Assembly (NCBI RefSeq): GCF_001654865.1
Contig: NZ_LXEO01000014.1
Coordinates: 170,063-234,062 of the forward strand
Origin: Buttiauxella noackiae ATCC 51607
GTDB lineage: Bacteria > Pseudomonadota > Gammaproteobacteria > Enterobacterales > Enterobacteriaceae
Length of the DNA: 64,000 nucleotides
Reading direction: 5' to 3'
A program made the position numbers and the translations under genes. This document shows positions 18,867-27,346 of the stretch, piece after piece; positions within the stretch are counted from its first letter, which is position 1, and each line of letters starts with the position of its first letter. Below the pieces are notes generated by a model, which was given only the letters and a program-made list of their open reading frames with translations, had not been told where the DNA came from and did not search any database.

Positions 18867-18990
18867 TCTTTTACACGCGCAATCGAAAAACCATCCCAGC
18901 CTTTGCTGCCCACGGTTTGTAAGGCCGTGGCAGTCAGGCGTGGGTTGCTACCTGTCAACTCGATAAACGAACGGGTTAGCCCGTTTTTGA
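18863..18990 (-). pseudogene. C-terminal remnant of a class-I SAM O-methyltransferase
   Basis: Reading minus from about 18990 to the TAA at 18863-18865 gives some 40 codons including SFIELTGSNPRLTATALQT and VGSKGWDGFSIARV. This is the typical C-terminus of YrrM/caffeoyl-CoA-type O-methyltransferases (ITATALQTVGxKGxDG). The upstream part of such a gene is missing; the frame runs into the end of the pepT-like gene. I read it as the tail left by a deletion. The assignment rests on the motif only. Confidence 0.5.
18970..18988 (+). terminator. Terminator downstream of SDR gene
   Basis: Stem AACGGG/CCCGTT (18970-18975 and 18980-18985), loop TTAG, followed by TTT. It points rightward and lies within the methyltransferase remnant. 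Confidence 0.55.
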
Positions 18991-19001
18991 GGTGATATTT
19001 A

Positions 19002-20231
19002 TTATTTAGCGGCTAATAAGCACAGTTTTAATGCCACGTTATAAGAGGCTTCAAATGCGCGTAGCGGTAAAAACTCGAATTTAGAATGGAAATTATGCGC
19101 ACCAGTAAAGAAGTTCGGCGTTAATAAGCCTTTTGCCGAAAGTGCTGCGCCGTCTGTACCGCCACGCATTGGAATGATCTTCGGTTCAATATTTAACTCT
19201 TTCATCGCGTCAAAAATTAAATCAATGGCCCGACGATCGTCTTTGATGGCATTACTGATATTGCTGTAGGTATCGCTGATTGAAATTTCCACTTTTGCTG
19301 TCGGATGCTGTGCGGCTATTTTCGCTGCAATATCACGAAGTTGTTGTTTACGTTGTTCAAACATTTGCGTATCAAAATCGCGAATATTGGCTTTCAATAT
19401 CGCTTCATTTTGCGTGGTGTGCATGCCGTTAAACCAAATATAACCTTCACGGCCTTCGGTATTTTCTGGTGTCTGATTTCTGTCGAAATGGCTGATGAAA
19501 TCATGTGCCATTAACAGCGGGTTCACTAAGACACCTTTTGCAGACATCGGGTGCGCGGTCACGCCAGTAAAACGAATTTCGGCGTGCGCGGCATTAAAGT
19601 TTTCATATACCACTTCACCTAATTCGCAACAGTCGATAGTCCAGGCAAAATCAACGTCAAAACGGGCGAGATCCAACGCTTTTGCGCCACACAGGCCAAT
19701 TTCTTCGTCAGGTACAAAAGCCACGACAATATCGCCGTGCTTCATCTCAGGTGTCAGGTTTTCAAGCAGCGCCATCACCACAGTTACTGCGGCTTTATTA
19801 TCCGCGCCGAGTACGCTGGTGCCATCGCTAAAAATAATCTCTTCATTCGGGTAAGCGAGAATTTCCGGGTGTTCAGTGGTGCGTAACCAGATATCTTTTT
19901 CTTGGTTAAGGCATAAATCCTCACCGGTAAAACGGAGCAATTGCGGATGAATATCCGGTGACAACCCGACATCTACCGTATCAATGTGTGTAATAAACCC
20001 AACGCGTGGCGCACCTGCAACATTTCCCTTTTTAACCGCCGTGACGGTGGCATGCTCATCGATGACTACATTATCCAGGCCTAATTCCCGTAGCTCAGTT
20101 GCCAGCAATTGTGCCATTTCATGTTGGCCTGGCGTGCTTGGTAGGGTGTTGGTACCCGCCTGACTTTGGCTGGTGATCGCCAGATAACGGAAGAAACGTT
20201 GCGTTAATTGTTCTGAGAGTTGTGATGCCAT
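19002..20231 (-). CDS. Peptidase T-like M20B tripeptidase (paralogue)
   Basis: A 409-residue zinc peptidase of the M20B group. Metal and catalytic motifs: THIDTVD (His82, Asp84), GADNKAAVTV (Asp144), PDEEIG (general base and metal Glu at 176/177), a metal Asp in IDCCELGEV, and a final His in FTGAHNFHSKFEFLP. Family members release N-terminal residues from tripeptides in the cytoplasm. It is clearly diverged from the standard E. coli PepT, so it is probably a second copy. The ATG at 20231 follows AGAGGAAG, better than the in-frame ATG at 20258. It is divergent from a DppA-like peptide-binding protein, which supports a role in peptide use. Confidence 0.85.
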   Translation of the reverse strand: MASQLSEQLTQRFFRYLAITSQSQAGTNTLPSTPGQHEMAQLLATELRELGLDNVVIDEHATVTAVKKGNVAGAPRVGFITHIDTVDVGLSPDIHPQLLRFTGEDLCLNQEKDIWLRTTEHPEILAYPNEEIIFSDGTSVLGADNKAAVTVVMALLENLTPEMKHGDIVVAFVPDEEIGLCGAKALDLARFDVDFAWTIDCCELGEVVYENFNAAHAEIRFTGVTAHPMSAKGVLVNPLLMAHDFISHFDRNQTPENTEGREGYIWFNGMHTTQNEAILKANIRDFDTQMFEQRKQQLRDIAAKIAAQHPTAKVEISISDTYSNISNAIKDDRRAIDLIFDAMKELNIEPKIIPMRGGTDGAALSAKGLLTPNFFTGAHNFHSKFEFLPLRAFEASYNVALKLCLLAAK

Positions 20232-20345
20232 GACTTCCTCTTTACTGGATATATTCATTTGTTTGAAATCGACTTTTAATGTTATTTATTAAGTCGCTTT
20301 GTACAAGCACTATCCTGGGTGAAAATTATAAATAATAGGGCAGGC

Positions 20346-21950
20346 ATGAAAACTTCCATCACAACAAAAACCACAAAACTTGCATTGATAATAGCCGCGC
20401 TGACAGTCAGTTCTACTGTTGCAGCTAAAACATTAGTTTATTGCTCCGAGGGCTCGCCGGAAAACTTTAACCCGCAGTTATATACATCGGGAACCAGTGT
20501 TGATGCGAGCGCTGTACCGGTTTATAACCGACTGGTAGATTTTAAAGTAGGCACCACCGAGCTTTCGCCAAGCCTCGCTGAAAGTTGGGATATCAGTGAT
20601 GATGGTAAAGTTTATACCTTCCATTTGCGCAAAGGGGTGAAGTTCCAGAGCAACAAATACTTCAAACCGAGCCGTGATTTTAACGCTGACGATGTCATTT
20701 TCTCGTTTATGCGTCAGAAAGATCCAAAGCATCCTTATCACAATGTTTCTAACGGAAACTATTCCAATTTTGAAAGTCTCGAGTTTGGCAAATTAATTAC
20801 CTCGATTGATAAAGTTGACGATAATACCGTTCGCTTTACGCTGACTCACCCGGAAGCACCATTTATTGCCGACCTTGGCTGGTATTTTGCCTCGATACTT
20901 TCCGCTGAATATGCTGATTCGATGCTAAAAGCAGGTACGCCAGAACGTGTGGATATGGACCCTATCGGCACCGGGCCTTTCCGTCTTGCGCAGTACCAAA
21001 AAGATTCACGCATTCTGTTCACCGCATTCCCTGAGTACTGGCAGGGCAAGGCAAAAATCGACAAGCTGGTATTTTCCATAACTCCGGACGCCTCAGTGCG
21101 TTTAGCTAAGCTTGAGAAAAATGAGTGCCAGGTGATGCCATTCCCAAATCCGGCCGATTTGCCGCGCATGAAGGAAAATGCCGACATTAACCTGATGCAA
21201 AAAGCGGGTCTGAATACCGGCTTCCTCGCATTCAATACCCAAAAAGCACCAACGGATAATGTGAAAGTGCGCCAGGCGCTGGCAATGGCGATCAACAAGC
21301 CTGCGATTATTGACGCGGTATTCCGTGGCACCGGTACGGCTGCGAAAAATCTTCTGCCCCCAGGCGTATGGAGTGCTGATGATTCGCTCAAAGATTACGA
21401 ATACGACCCGGAAAAAGCCAAAGCGTTACTCAAAGAGGCGGGTTTTGCTAATGGCCTGACTATCGATCTGTGGGCAATGCCGGTACAGCGTCCTTATAAC
21501 CCTAACGCTAAACGTATGGCAGAGATGATTCAGGCCGACTGGGCGAAAATTGGCGTAACGGCAAAAGTGGTGACCTTTGAGTGGGGCGAGTATTTAAAAC
21601 GTGTGAAAAGTGGTGAGCACCAGGCGGCGTTGATGGGGTGGACCACGGCCACAGGGGACCCGGACAATTTCTTTGGCCCACTGTTTACCTGTCGCTCAGC
21701 GGATGGCGGCTCTAACTCGGCAAAATGGTGTTATCAGCCGTTTGATAAGTTGATTCTTGAAGCGCGTACTTCAAGCGATCATGAAAAGCGCGTGGCACTG
21801 TATAAAGAAGCGCAGCAGATGATGCATGACCAAATGCCTGCGGTGATGATTGCTCACTCAACGATTTTCGAACCGGTGCGCAAAGAAGTGACCGGCTATG
21901 AAGTCGATCCGTTTGGTAAACACATTTTCTATCAGGTGGATGTGAAGTAA
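20346..21950 (+). CDS. DppA-like periplasmic peptide-binding protein (first copy)
   Basis: A 534-residue SBP family 5 protein with a signal peptide (about residues 1-26). It has the DppA-like opening [52 protein letters not shown] and the C-terminal region [15 protein letters not shown]. DppA delivers dipeptides or heme to the DppBCDF importer and serves dipeptide chemotaxis through Tap. No permease or ATPase gene follows, so it must use a transporter encoded elsewhere. A similar copy lies at 45925-47523. A GTG at 20319 is also in frame; the ATG at 20346 gives a normal signal peptide. Confidence 0.9.
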   Translation: MKTSITTKTTKLALIIAALTVSSTVAAKTLVYCSEGSPENFNPQLYTSGTSVDASAVPVYNRLVDFKVGTTELSPSLAESWDISDDGKVYTFHLRKGVKFQSNKYFKPSRDFNADDVIFSFMRQKDPKHPYHNVSNGNYSNFESLEFGKLITSIDKVDDNTVRFTLTHPEAPFIADLGWYFASILSAEYADSMLKAGTPERVDMDPIGTGPFRLAQYQKDSRILFTAFPEYWQGKAKIDKLVFSITPDASVRLAKLEKNECQVMPFPNPADLPRMKENADINLMQKAGLNTGFLAFNTQKAPTDNVKVRQALAMAINKPAIIDAVFRGTGTAAKNLLPPGVWSADDSLKDYEYDPEKAKALLKEAGFANGLTIDLWAMPVQRPYNPNAKRMAEMIQADWAKIGVTAKVVTFEWGEYLKRVKSGEHQAALMGWTTATGDPDNFFGPLFTCRSADGGSNSAKWCYQPFDKLILEARTSSDHEKRVALYKEAQQMMHDQMPAVMIAHSTIFEPVRKEVTGYEVDPFGKHIFYQVDVK

Positions 21951-21957
21951 CTGAAAA

Positions 21958-21976
21958 CGGGGGCGATAAGCCCCCG
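21958..21976 (+). terminator. Hairpin after first DppA-like gene
   Basis: Stem CGGGGGC/GCCCCCG (21958-21964 and 21970-21976) with loop GATAA lies 8 bp past the stop. It has no good T-run, so termination strength is uncertain. Confidence 0.55.
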
Positions 21977-21998
21977 CTTCAGATTGCTGACAGGTGTT

Positions 21999-22076
21999 GT
22001 AGGGTGGATAAGCGAAAGCGTCATCCACCATTTTCACCAGTGTTGTCGGATGGCGGTACGCTTATCCGACCTACGT
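21999..22076. repeat. Two REP-like palindromes between dppA-like gene and gcd
   Basis: GTAGGGTGGATAAGCG..GTCATCCACC (21999-22029) is followed by TGTCGGATGGCGG..CGCTTATCCGACCTAC (22044-22075). This is the typical head-to-tail BIME arrangement and is close to the E. coli REP consensus. It lies between convergent genes. Confidence 0.75.
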
Positions 22077-22103
22077 AGGTCTTTGTTATAATATCTTTTT
22101 TGC

Positions 22104-24494
22104 TTATTTTTCGTCCGGCAACGCGTAAGCAATGATGTAATCACCACGGTCAGGAGACTGACGTGCGCCGCCTGCGTTAATCACGATGTACTGTTTACCG
22201 GTTTTTGGTGACACATAGGTCATCGGCCCTGATTGGCTACCAACCGGCAGACGTGATTTCCAGATTTCCTTGCCGTTTGCTGTATCAAACGCGCGCAGAT
22301 AGAAATCCTGTGTACCCGCGAAGAACAACAGGCCAGACTGAGTCGACAGTGATGCACCCAGCGTAGGCATACCAATTGGAATCGGTAAATGCATACGAAT
22401 CCCGAGCGGCCCGGTGTCCTGAACGGTGCCTACCGGAACCTGCCAGACGACTTTCCCGGATTTCAGGTCAATGGCCGACATGGTACCAAACGGTGGTTTC
22501 TGGCACGGAATGCCCAGCGGTGAAAGGAAACGCTCGCGCATCGCGCCATATGGCGTACCGTCCATTGGGACAATCCCCATCTCGATACCGCTGGCGTTCT
22601 TCGCCACATTGGCGCGAGGCACCATGTAGTTTGCAAGCCCCAGACGCATATCGTTGACGAACATCAGGCTGTTATTCGGGTCAACAGAAACGCTGCCCCA
22701 GTTCATCCCGCCTAGCGAGCCTGGATATTGCAAAGAGCGATCAAGGCCCGGTGGTGTGTAAACCCCTTCGTGGCGCATCCCTTTAAACTCGATGCGGCAA
22801 ATCAACAGGTCGATTGGGGTTGCGCCCCACATGTCCGATTCTTTAAGGGTTTCGTTGCCAATCATGGGCATCCCGACAGAATACGGCTGGGTTTTCGAAT
22901 AACGTTCACCTTCAACATTACCCTGCGGCACAGGACGCTCTTCTACCTTAGCTACCGGCTCGCCAGTCTCGCGGTTGAGCATGAAAATCATGCCCTGTTT
23001 AGAGGTCTGAACAATCACAGGCGTAGTGCTGCCTTTACCATCGGGTAAATCATAAAGCAGCGGCTGTGAGGGTAAGTCGAAGTCCCACAAATCGTGGTGG
23101 GTGGTCTGGAAATGCCAGCGTACTTTGCCCGTTGTAGCTTCAACTGCAACAATAGATGAGCTGTATTTATCGTCCTGTGCAGTACGCGTGCCGCCAAAGA
23201 AATCAGGGGTGGCGTTACCGGTTGGCAGGTAAATCAGACCCAGTTTTGCATCATAAGACATGGCCGACCAGACGTTTGGTGTGCCGCGCGTATAAGTCTG
23301 GCCTTCCGGCGGTAATCCTGTGATAGCCGGATTACCCGGATCCCATGCCCATGCCAGTTTACCGGTGTGAACATCATAAGCGCGTACCACACCCGGAGGC
23401 TCACCGGTGGAGAAGTTATCTGCTACGCGGCCACCCACGACCACCACGTTACCTGCGACAAGAGGCGTAGAGGTTTGTTGGTAATAGCCCGGTTTAACTT
23501 CACCCATGCCCGCTTTCAGGTCGACCGTACCGTGGTCACCAAAGTCATCGCACAGCTTGCCGTTATCTGCATTGATGGCAATTAAGCGCGCATCGGTAGT
23601 GGGCAGGAACAGGCGACGAGGGCATGCAGCGGGTTGCGCCGGTTCGGCAAGAGTAGCGGCAGCCTGTTGAGTTGTTTCTTCGAAATAGCCTAAACCACGG
23701 CAGCGCTGCCAGTTTGGTGCTGTGGCTTTGCTGTCATAGCGCCATTTTTCTTTACCGGAGTCGACATCCAACGCCAGTACTTTGCTGTACGGTGTGCAGA
23801 CAAAAAGTGTGTCGCCAACCTGCAATGGTGTGTTCTGGTCTTCAGCACCCGAGCCGTTGCTTTGCGGGATATCACCCGTATGCGCCGTCCAGGCTACTTG
23901 TAAATCGGAGACATTACCCTTGTTGATTTGATCAAGGGCGGCAAAACGGTCACCGTGGGTGGTATTGCCCCAGTGCTTCCAGTCTTTTTGTACTTCATCA
24001 GGAGTAACGGGTTTTACCGGTACATCTTCATTGGCGGCAACCTGAACCTGCGGAACAAACATCCAGCCTGCGCTTACCAACATGCAAATGGCGAGCAGGG
24101 CGGCGATGCCATATGCCGGCCCTTTTTTTACCGGAACCGTACTTTTGGTTGCACGTAAAATGGGCCACGCAATGGCAGCAAGGAAGGCGAGCACTGCAAA
24201 GGTAAACAGGCGCGAGAACAGCGGCCAGAAGTCCCAACCTGCATCGCTAATCGCCCAAAATATTGAGCAGATGAATGCCTGACCATAAAGCACCAGCCCG
24301 GCAGTTTTCTTTTTCATAATCAAAATGGCAGAAATGAACATCACAATGCCCATCAGCAAGAAATACCAGCTGCCGCCCAGGGCAACTAAATAAGCCCCGC
24401 CAATACCGATCGCCAGGCCAATAAGTGCCATTAGCGCGCCAAGAACCCACAGCAGCCCAAGTGCCAGGCCGCGCGGGGGAGTATAATTTGCCAT
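22104..24494 (-). CDS. gcd: Membrane-bound PQQ glucose dehydrogenase
   Basis: A 796-residue quinoprotein (E. coli Gcd also 796). Residues 1-140 contain five transmembrane helices. The periplasmic PQQ beta-propeller starts near VTPDEVQKDWKHWGNTTHGD and includes repeats such as PNWQRCRGLGYF, TTHHDLWDFDLPSQP and LYDLPDGKG. It oxidises glucose to gluconolactone in the periplasm and passes electrons to ubiquinone. PQQ must be made elsewhere or taken up; no pqq genes are in the window. The 307-bp upstream gap (24495-24801) holds its promoter region and a strong hairpin; I see no other gene there. Confidence 0.96.
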   Translation of the reverse strand: MANYTPPRGLALGLLWVLGALMALIGLAIGIGGAYLVALGGSWYFLLMGIVMFISAILIMKKKTAGLVLYGQAFICSIFWAISDAGWDFWPLFSRLFTFAVLAFLAAIAWPILRATKSTVPVKKGPAYGIAALLAICMLVSAGWMFVPQVQVAANEDVPVKPVTPDEVQKDWKHWGNTTHGDRFAALDQINKGNVSDLQVAWTAHTGDIPQSNGSGAEDQNTPLQVGDTLFVCTPYSKVLALDVDSGKEKWRYDSKATAPNWQRCRGLGYFEETTQQAAATLAEPAQPAACPRRLFLPTTDARLIAINADNGKLCDDFGDHGTVDLKAGMGEVKPGYYQQTSTPLVAGNVVVVGGRVADNFSTGEPPGVVRAYDVHTGKLAWAWDPGNPAITGLPPEGQTYTRGTPNVWSAMSYDAKLGLIYLPTGNATPDFFGGTRTAQDDKYSSSIVAVEATTGKVRWHFQTTHHDLWDFDLPSQPLLYDLPDGKGSTTPVIVQTSKQGMIFMLNRETGEPVAKVEERPVPQGNVEGERYSKTQPYSVGMPMIGNETLKESDMWGATPIDLLICRIEFKGMRHEGVYTPPGLDRSLQYPGSLGGMNWGSVSVDPNNSLMFVNDMRLGLANYMVPRANVAKNASGIEMGIVPMDGTPYGAMRERFLSPLGIPCQKPPFGTMSAIDLKSGKVVWQVPVGTVQDTGPLGIRMHLPIPIGMPTLGASLSTQSGLLFFAGTQDFYLRAFDTANGKEIWKSRLPVGSQSGPMTYVSPKTGKQYIVINAGGARQSPDRGDYIIAYALPDEK

Positions 24495-24754
24495 AACATT
24501 CTCCTGTAGAAGCCTGTTCCTTCAGCTTCATATGCAACAACGTCTCCTTGTTGCAGGAGATCGTCTGATTTGTACCTTTTGGTATAAACATAAACGCACG
24601 TGGTGGCCGTATTTAGCGTTATCTCAAGAGGGAATTACGCATAACGAACCAAATGGTTAATGTTGGGGTATCATAATCTTCCGTTATGGTATTGCAAAGT
24701 TGTTAATGAGAAATCTCGCATTTATTGCGAATTGGTAGCGTAATGGGTTGGCTG

Positions 24755-24778
24755 GTCGGGTAGCGTAGGCTACCCGAC
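24755..24778. terminator. Strong hairpin downstream of YdeP-like gene
   Basis: A perfect 10-bp stem GTCGGGTAGC/GCTACCCGAC (24755-24764 and 24769-24778) with loop GTAG. No T-run follows on either strand. It could protect or end the transcript of the gene that stops at 24802. A related CGGGTA hairpin occurs after urtA. Confidence 0.5.
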
Positions 24779-24801
24779 AAATATTGAGAGGAAAGAGGGG
24801 C

Positions 24802-27096
24802 TTAAGCTATGCGCAGGCTTTCAACGGGAGCAGCACGGCTGATTTTTACCGGTACTGATTTCGACGTTGGTGTTCCGGTGCCGTCGCCGACACTGGTCAG
24901 AGGAACCAATGGGTTCGTTTCAGGATAATAGGCGGCAAGATTGCCGCGCGGAATGTTGTAAGGCACGATTTTAAAACCACTGACTTTGCGCGTGATGCCA
25001 TCGTTCCATATGGTTTCGATATCGACCAGGTCACCCTCGTGCAACTTAAGTGCTGCAAGATCTTCTGGGTTAATAAATAACACTTCACGTTGCCCATAAA
25101 CACCACGGTAACGGTCGTCTAACCCGTAAATTGTGGTGTTGTACTGATCGTGCGAGCGTAAAGTTTGCAGAGCAAACGGGGCTTTCAAATCACCAAATAG
25201 TGATTCTGGAAGAGGGGCCGCACTGAATTCTGCTTTCCCCGTTGGGGTATTAAAACGCAATTCCGCAGCCGCGTTACCAAGGTAGAAACCCCCAGGTTTT
25301 TCGCACTGCTGGTTAAAATCTTTAAAGCCTGGGAGGGTGGCCGCAATATGATCGCGAATCAGATTGTAATCCCCTGACAATGCCAGCCAATCGAGCTTTT
25401 CTTTCCCCAGAACCGTGTTAGCAATCCCACAAACAATTGCGGTTTCTGAACGTTGCGTATTCGCGATTGGTTTCCCGATACCTTCAGATGCGTGCACCAT
25501 GCTGAATGAGTCTTCAACGGTAATGAACTGCCGCCCGCTGTCTTGCATATCTTCTTCAGTACGACCAAGCGTTGGCAAAATCAGTGACTCTTTGCCGGGC
25601 ACAACATGGCTACGGTTAAGTTTGGTGCTGATATGCACCGTCAAGCCGCAACGTTGCAGCGCTTCCTCAGTGCGAGGGCTGTCTGGTGCTGCTGCCGCAA
25701 GGTTGCCACCAAGTGTAATCAGGACTTTGACTTCATCGCGTAGCATTGCCGCGATAGCTTCAACAGTGTTATGGCCATGTGTGCGTGGCGGTTCAAATCC
25801 AAAATGTGTTGCAAGGCTATCGAGTAATGCTGCTGAAGGTTTCTCATCAATGCCCATCGTCCGGTTGCCCTGTACGTTACTGTGACCACGTACCGGGCAA
25901 AGGCCCGCGCCAGGCTTTCCGAGATGACCGCCCAGAAGTTGCAGGTTAACGATTTCACGTACGGTGTTCAGGGAGTGTTTATGCTGGGTAACGCCCATCG
26001 CCCAGGTGCAAATCACACGTTCGGCCTGCTGCCAGACAGTCGCGGCATCGCGTAATTGCTGCTCGCTCAATCCAGATTGATGGGTAATCTGCTCCCATGA
26101 GGTGTTGTCTATTTCAGCGAACCACGCGTCAACGCCATGAGTGTGCTCAGCAATAAAGGTTTCATCGAAAATACCCGTATCGCCGTTCTCAAGTTTCTGA
26201 CGATGGGTTTCCAGCAGCGCTTTTGCCATACCGCGAATCGCGGCCATATCACCGCCCAGATTTGGTTGGTAATAGTCGCTACTGATTTTACCGGCCAGTG
26301 GTGTCACCACTTCTAACGGTTTCTGCGGATCGGCAAAACGCTCAAGACCGCGTTCACGCAGGGTATTGAAGGTCACAATTTGTGCGCCATTTTCAGCTGC
26401 GTGACGCAAACTATGCAACATGCGCGGGTGGTTAGTACCCGGGTTTTGGCCAAACACAAAAATGGCGTTGGCCTTATCGAAATCATCTAAATGAATGGTG
26501 CCTTTACCGACGCCAATGCTGCGTTTAAGTCCGCTACCGCTGGCTTCGTGGCACATGTTTGAGCAGTCCGGGAAGTTGTTGGTTCCCACCATGCGGCCGA
26601 ATAGCTGGTACAGATAAGACGCTTCGTTGCTGGTGCGCCCCGAGGTGTACAGTTCCATCTGATTGGGGTTATCGAGTGCCTTAATATGCCGACCGATAAG
26701 CGCCAGTGCATCATCCCAACTTATCGCTTCGTAGTGGTCAGTCTGGGGGTTATAACGCAACGGTTCAGTAAGTCGCCCTTGATATTCAAGGAAATAGTCG
26801 CTTTGTTGATACAGATTACTGACACTGTGTTTAGCAAAAAACGCATTATCGATAAAGCGGCGAGTGGCTTCCCATGTCACCGCTTTCGCGCCGTTTTCAC
26901 AGAAGCTAAAGGTACTTTTATTGTCATCGCCCCATGCACAACCTGGGCAGTCAAACCCTTTGGCTTTATTCATGCGCATCAAATTGCGCAGGTTTTTTAT
27001 GGCGTGTTTGCTGTCGATAACAAAGCGGGTAGTTGCTTCAAGAGAGCCCCAGCCACCGGCTGCTGCGCGATAGGGCTTGATTGCAGATTTAAATTT
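24802..27096 (-). CDS. YdeP-like molybdopterin oxidoreductase (FdhF/YdeP family)
   Basis: A 764-residue protein of the FdhF-related YdeP family. It has AAGGWGSLEA near the N-terminus, GFDCPGCAW (a CxxC pair of the reduced Fe-S site), FYTSGRTSNEA-like YTSGRTSNEASYLYQLF, SNMCHEASG and the C-terminal molybdopterin dinucleotide-binding region LRSHDQYNTTIYGLDDRYRG. E. coli YdeP takes part in acid resistance but its substrate is unknown. The Cys pair is retained but the four-Cys cluster of classical FdhF is not seen. An upstream in-frame start at 27132 exists; 27096 gives the family N-terminus. Confidence 0.85.
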   Translation of the reverse strand, partial: KFKSAIKPYRAAAGGWGSLEATTRFVIDSKHAIKNLRNLMRMNKAKGFDCPGCAWGDDNKSTFSFCENGAKAVTWEATRRFIDNAFFAKHSVSNLYQQSDYFLEYQGRLTEPLRYNPQTDHYEAISWDDALALIGRHIKALDNPNQMELYTSGRTSNEASYLYQLFGRMVGTNNFPDCSNMCHEASGSGLKRSIGVGKGTIHLDDFDKANAIFVFGQNPGTNHPRMLHSLRHAAENGAQIVTFNTLRERGLERFADPQKPLEVVTPLAGKISSDYYQPNLGGDMAAIRGMAKALLETHRQKLENGDTGIFDETFIAEHTHGVDAWFAEIDNTSWEQITHQSGLSEQQLRDAATVWQQAERVICTWAMGVTQHKHSLNTVREIVNLQLLGGHLGKPGAGLCPVRGHSNVQGNRTMGIDEKPSAALLDSLATHFGFEPPRTHGHNTVEAIAAMLRDEVKVLITLGGNLAAAAPDSPRTEEALQRCGLTVHISTKLNRSHVVPGKESLILPTLGRTEEDMQDSGRQFITVEDSFSMVHASEGIGKPIANTQRSETAIVCGIANTVLGKEKLDWLALSGDYNLIRDHIAATLPGFKDFNQQCEKPGGFYLGNAAAELRFNTPTGKAEFSAAPLPESLFGDLKAPFALQTLRSHDQYNTTIYGLDDRYRGVYGQREVLFINPEDLAALKLHEGDLVDIETIWNDGITRKVSGFKIVPYNIPRGNLAAYYPETNPLVPLTSVGDGTGTPTSKSVPVKISRAAPVESLRIA

Positions 27097-27274
27097 CATA
27101 ACGCTTAATTGTTGTCCTTTGAGCGACCGCACGCGTTTACGCCATTAACTGTTACAATCAGTTTACTCCGGTTTAACTTAAATGTAAGCCTTACTGGTTA
27201 CATGGTTAAACTGTGATCTGTATATCTATTCGCCGATGATTTGTTAACCCCACCACAAAACGACAACTTTTTAT

Positions 27275-27302
27275 TCAATTTTTTGTTTCTCATGGCCGAT
27301 GA
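27275..27302 (+). promoter_or_regulatory. Possible FliA (sigma-28) promoter of chemoreceptor gene
   Basis: GCCGATGA (27295-27302) matches the sigma-28 -10 consensus GCCGATAA at 7 of 8 positions. TCAATTTT (27275-27282) matches TAAAGTTT at 6 of 8 with a 12-bp spacer (11 is usual). It lies 45 bp before the chosen start codon, which supports that start. A second GCCGATGA at 27232 lacks a -35. Confidence 0.5.
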
Positions 27303-27346
27303 CTCTTTTACAGAAACACCTTTTTACAAAAAGAGAAACCAAGGAC

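Noticed and set aside
20846..21391. 181-codon open frame antisense to the first dppA-like gene
   Set aside because: Fully overlapped by a well-supported binding protein.
27232..27239. Second GCCGATGA upstream of the chemoreceptor gene
   Set aside because: No -35 at the right distance; the copy at 27295 fits better.
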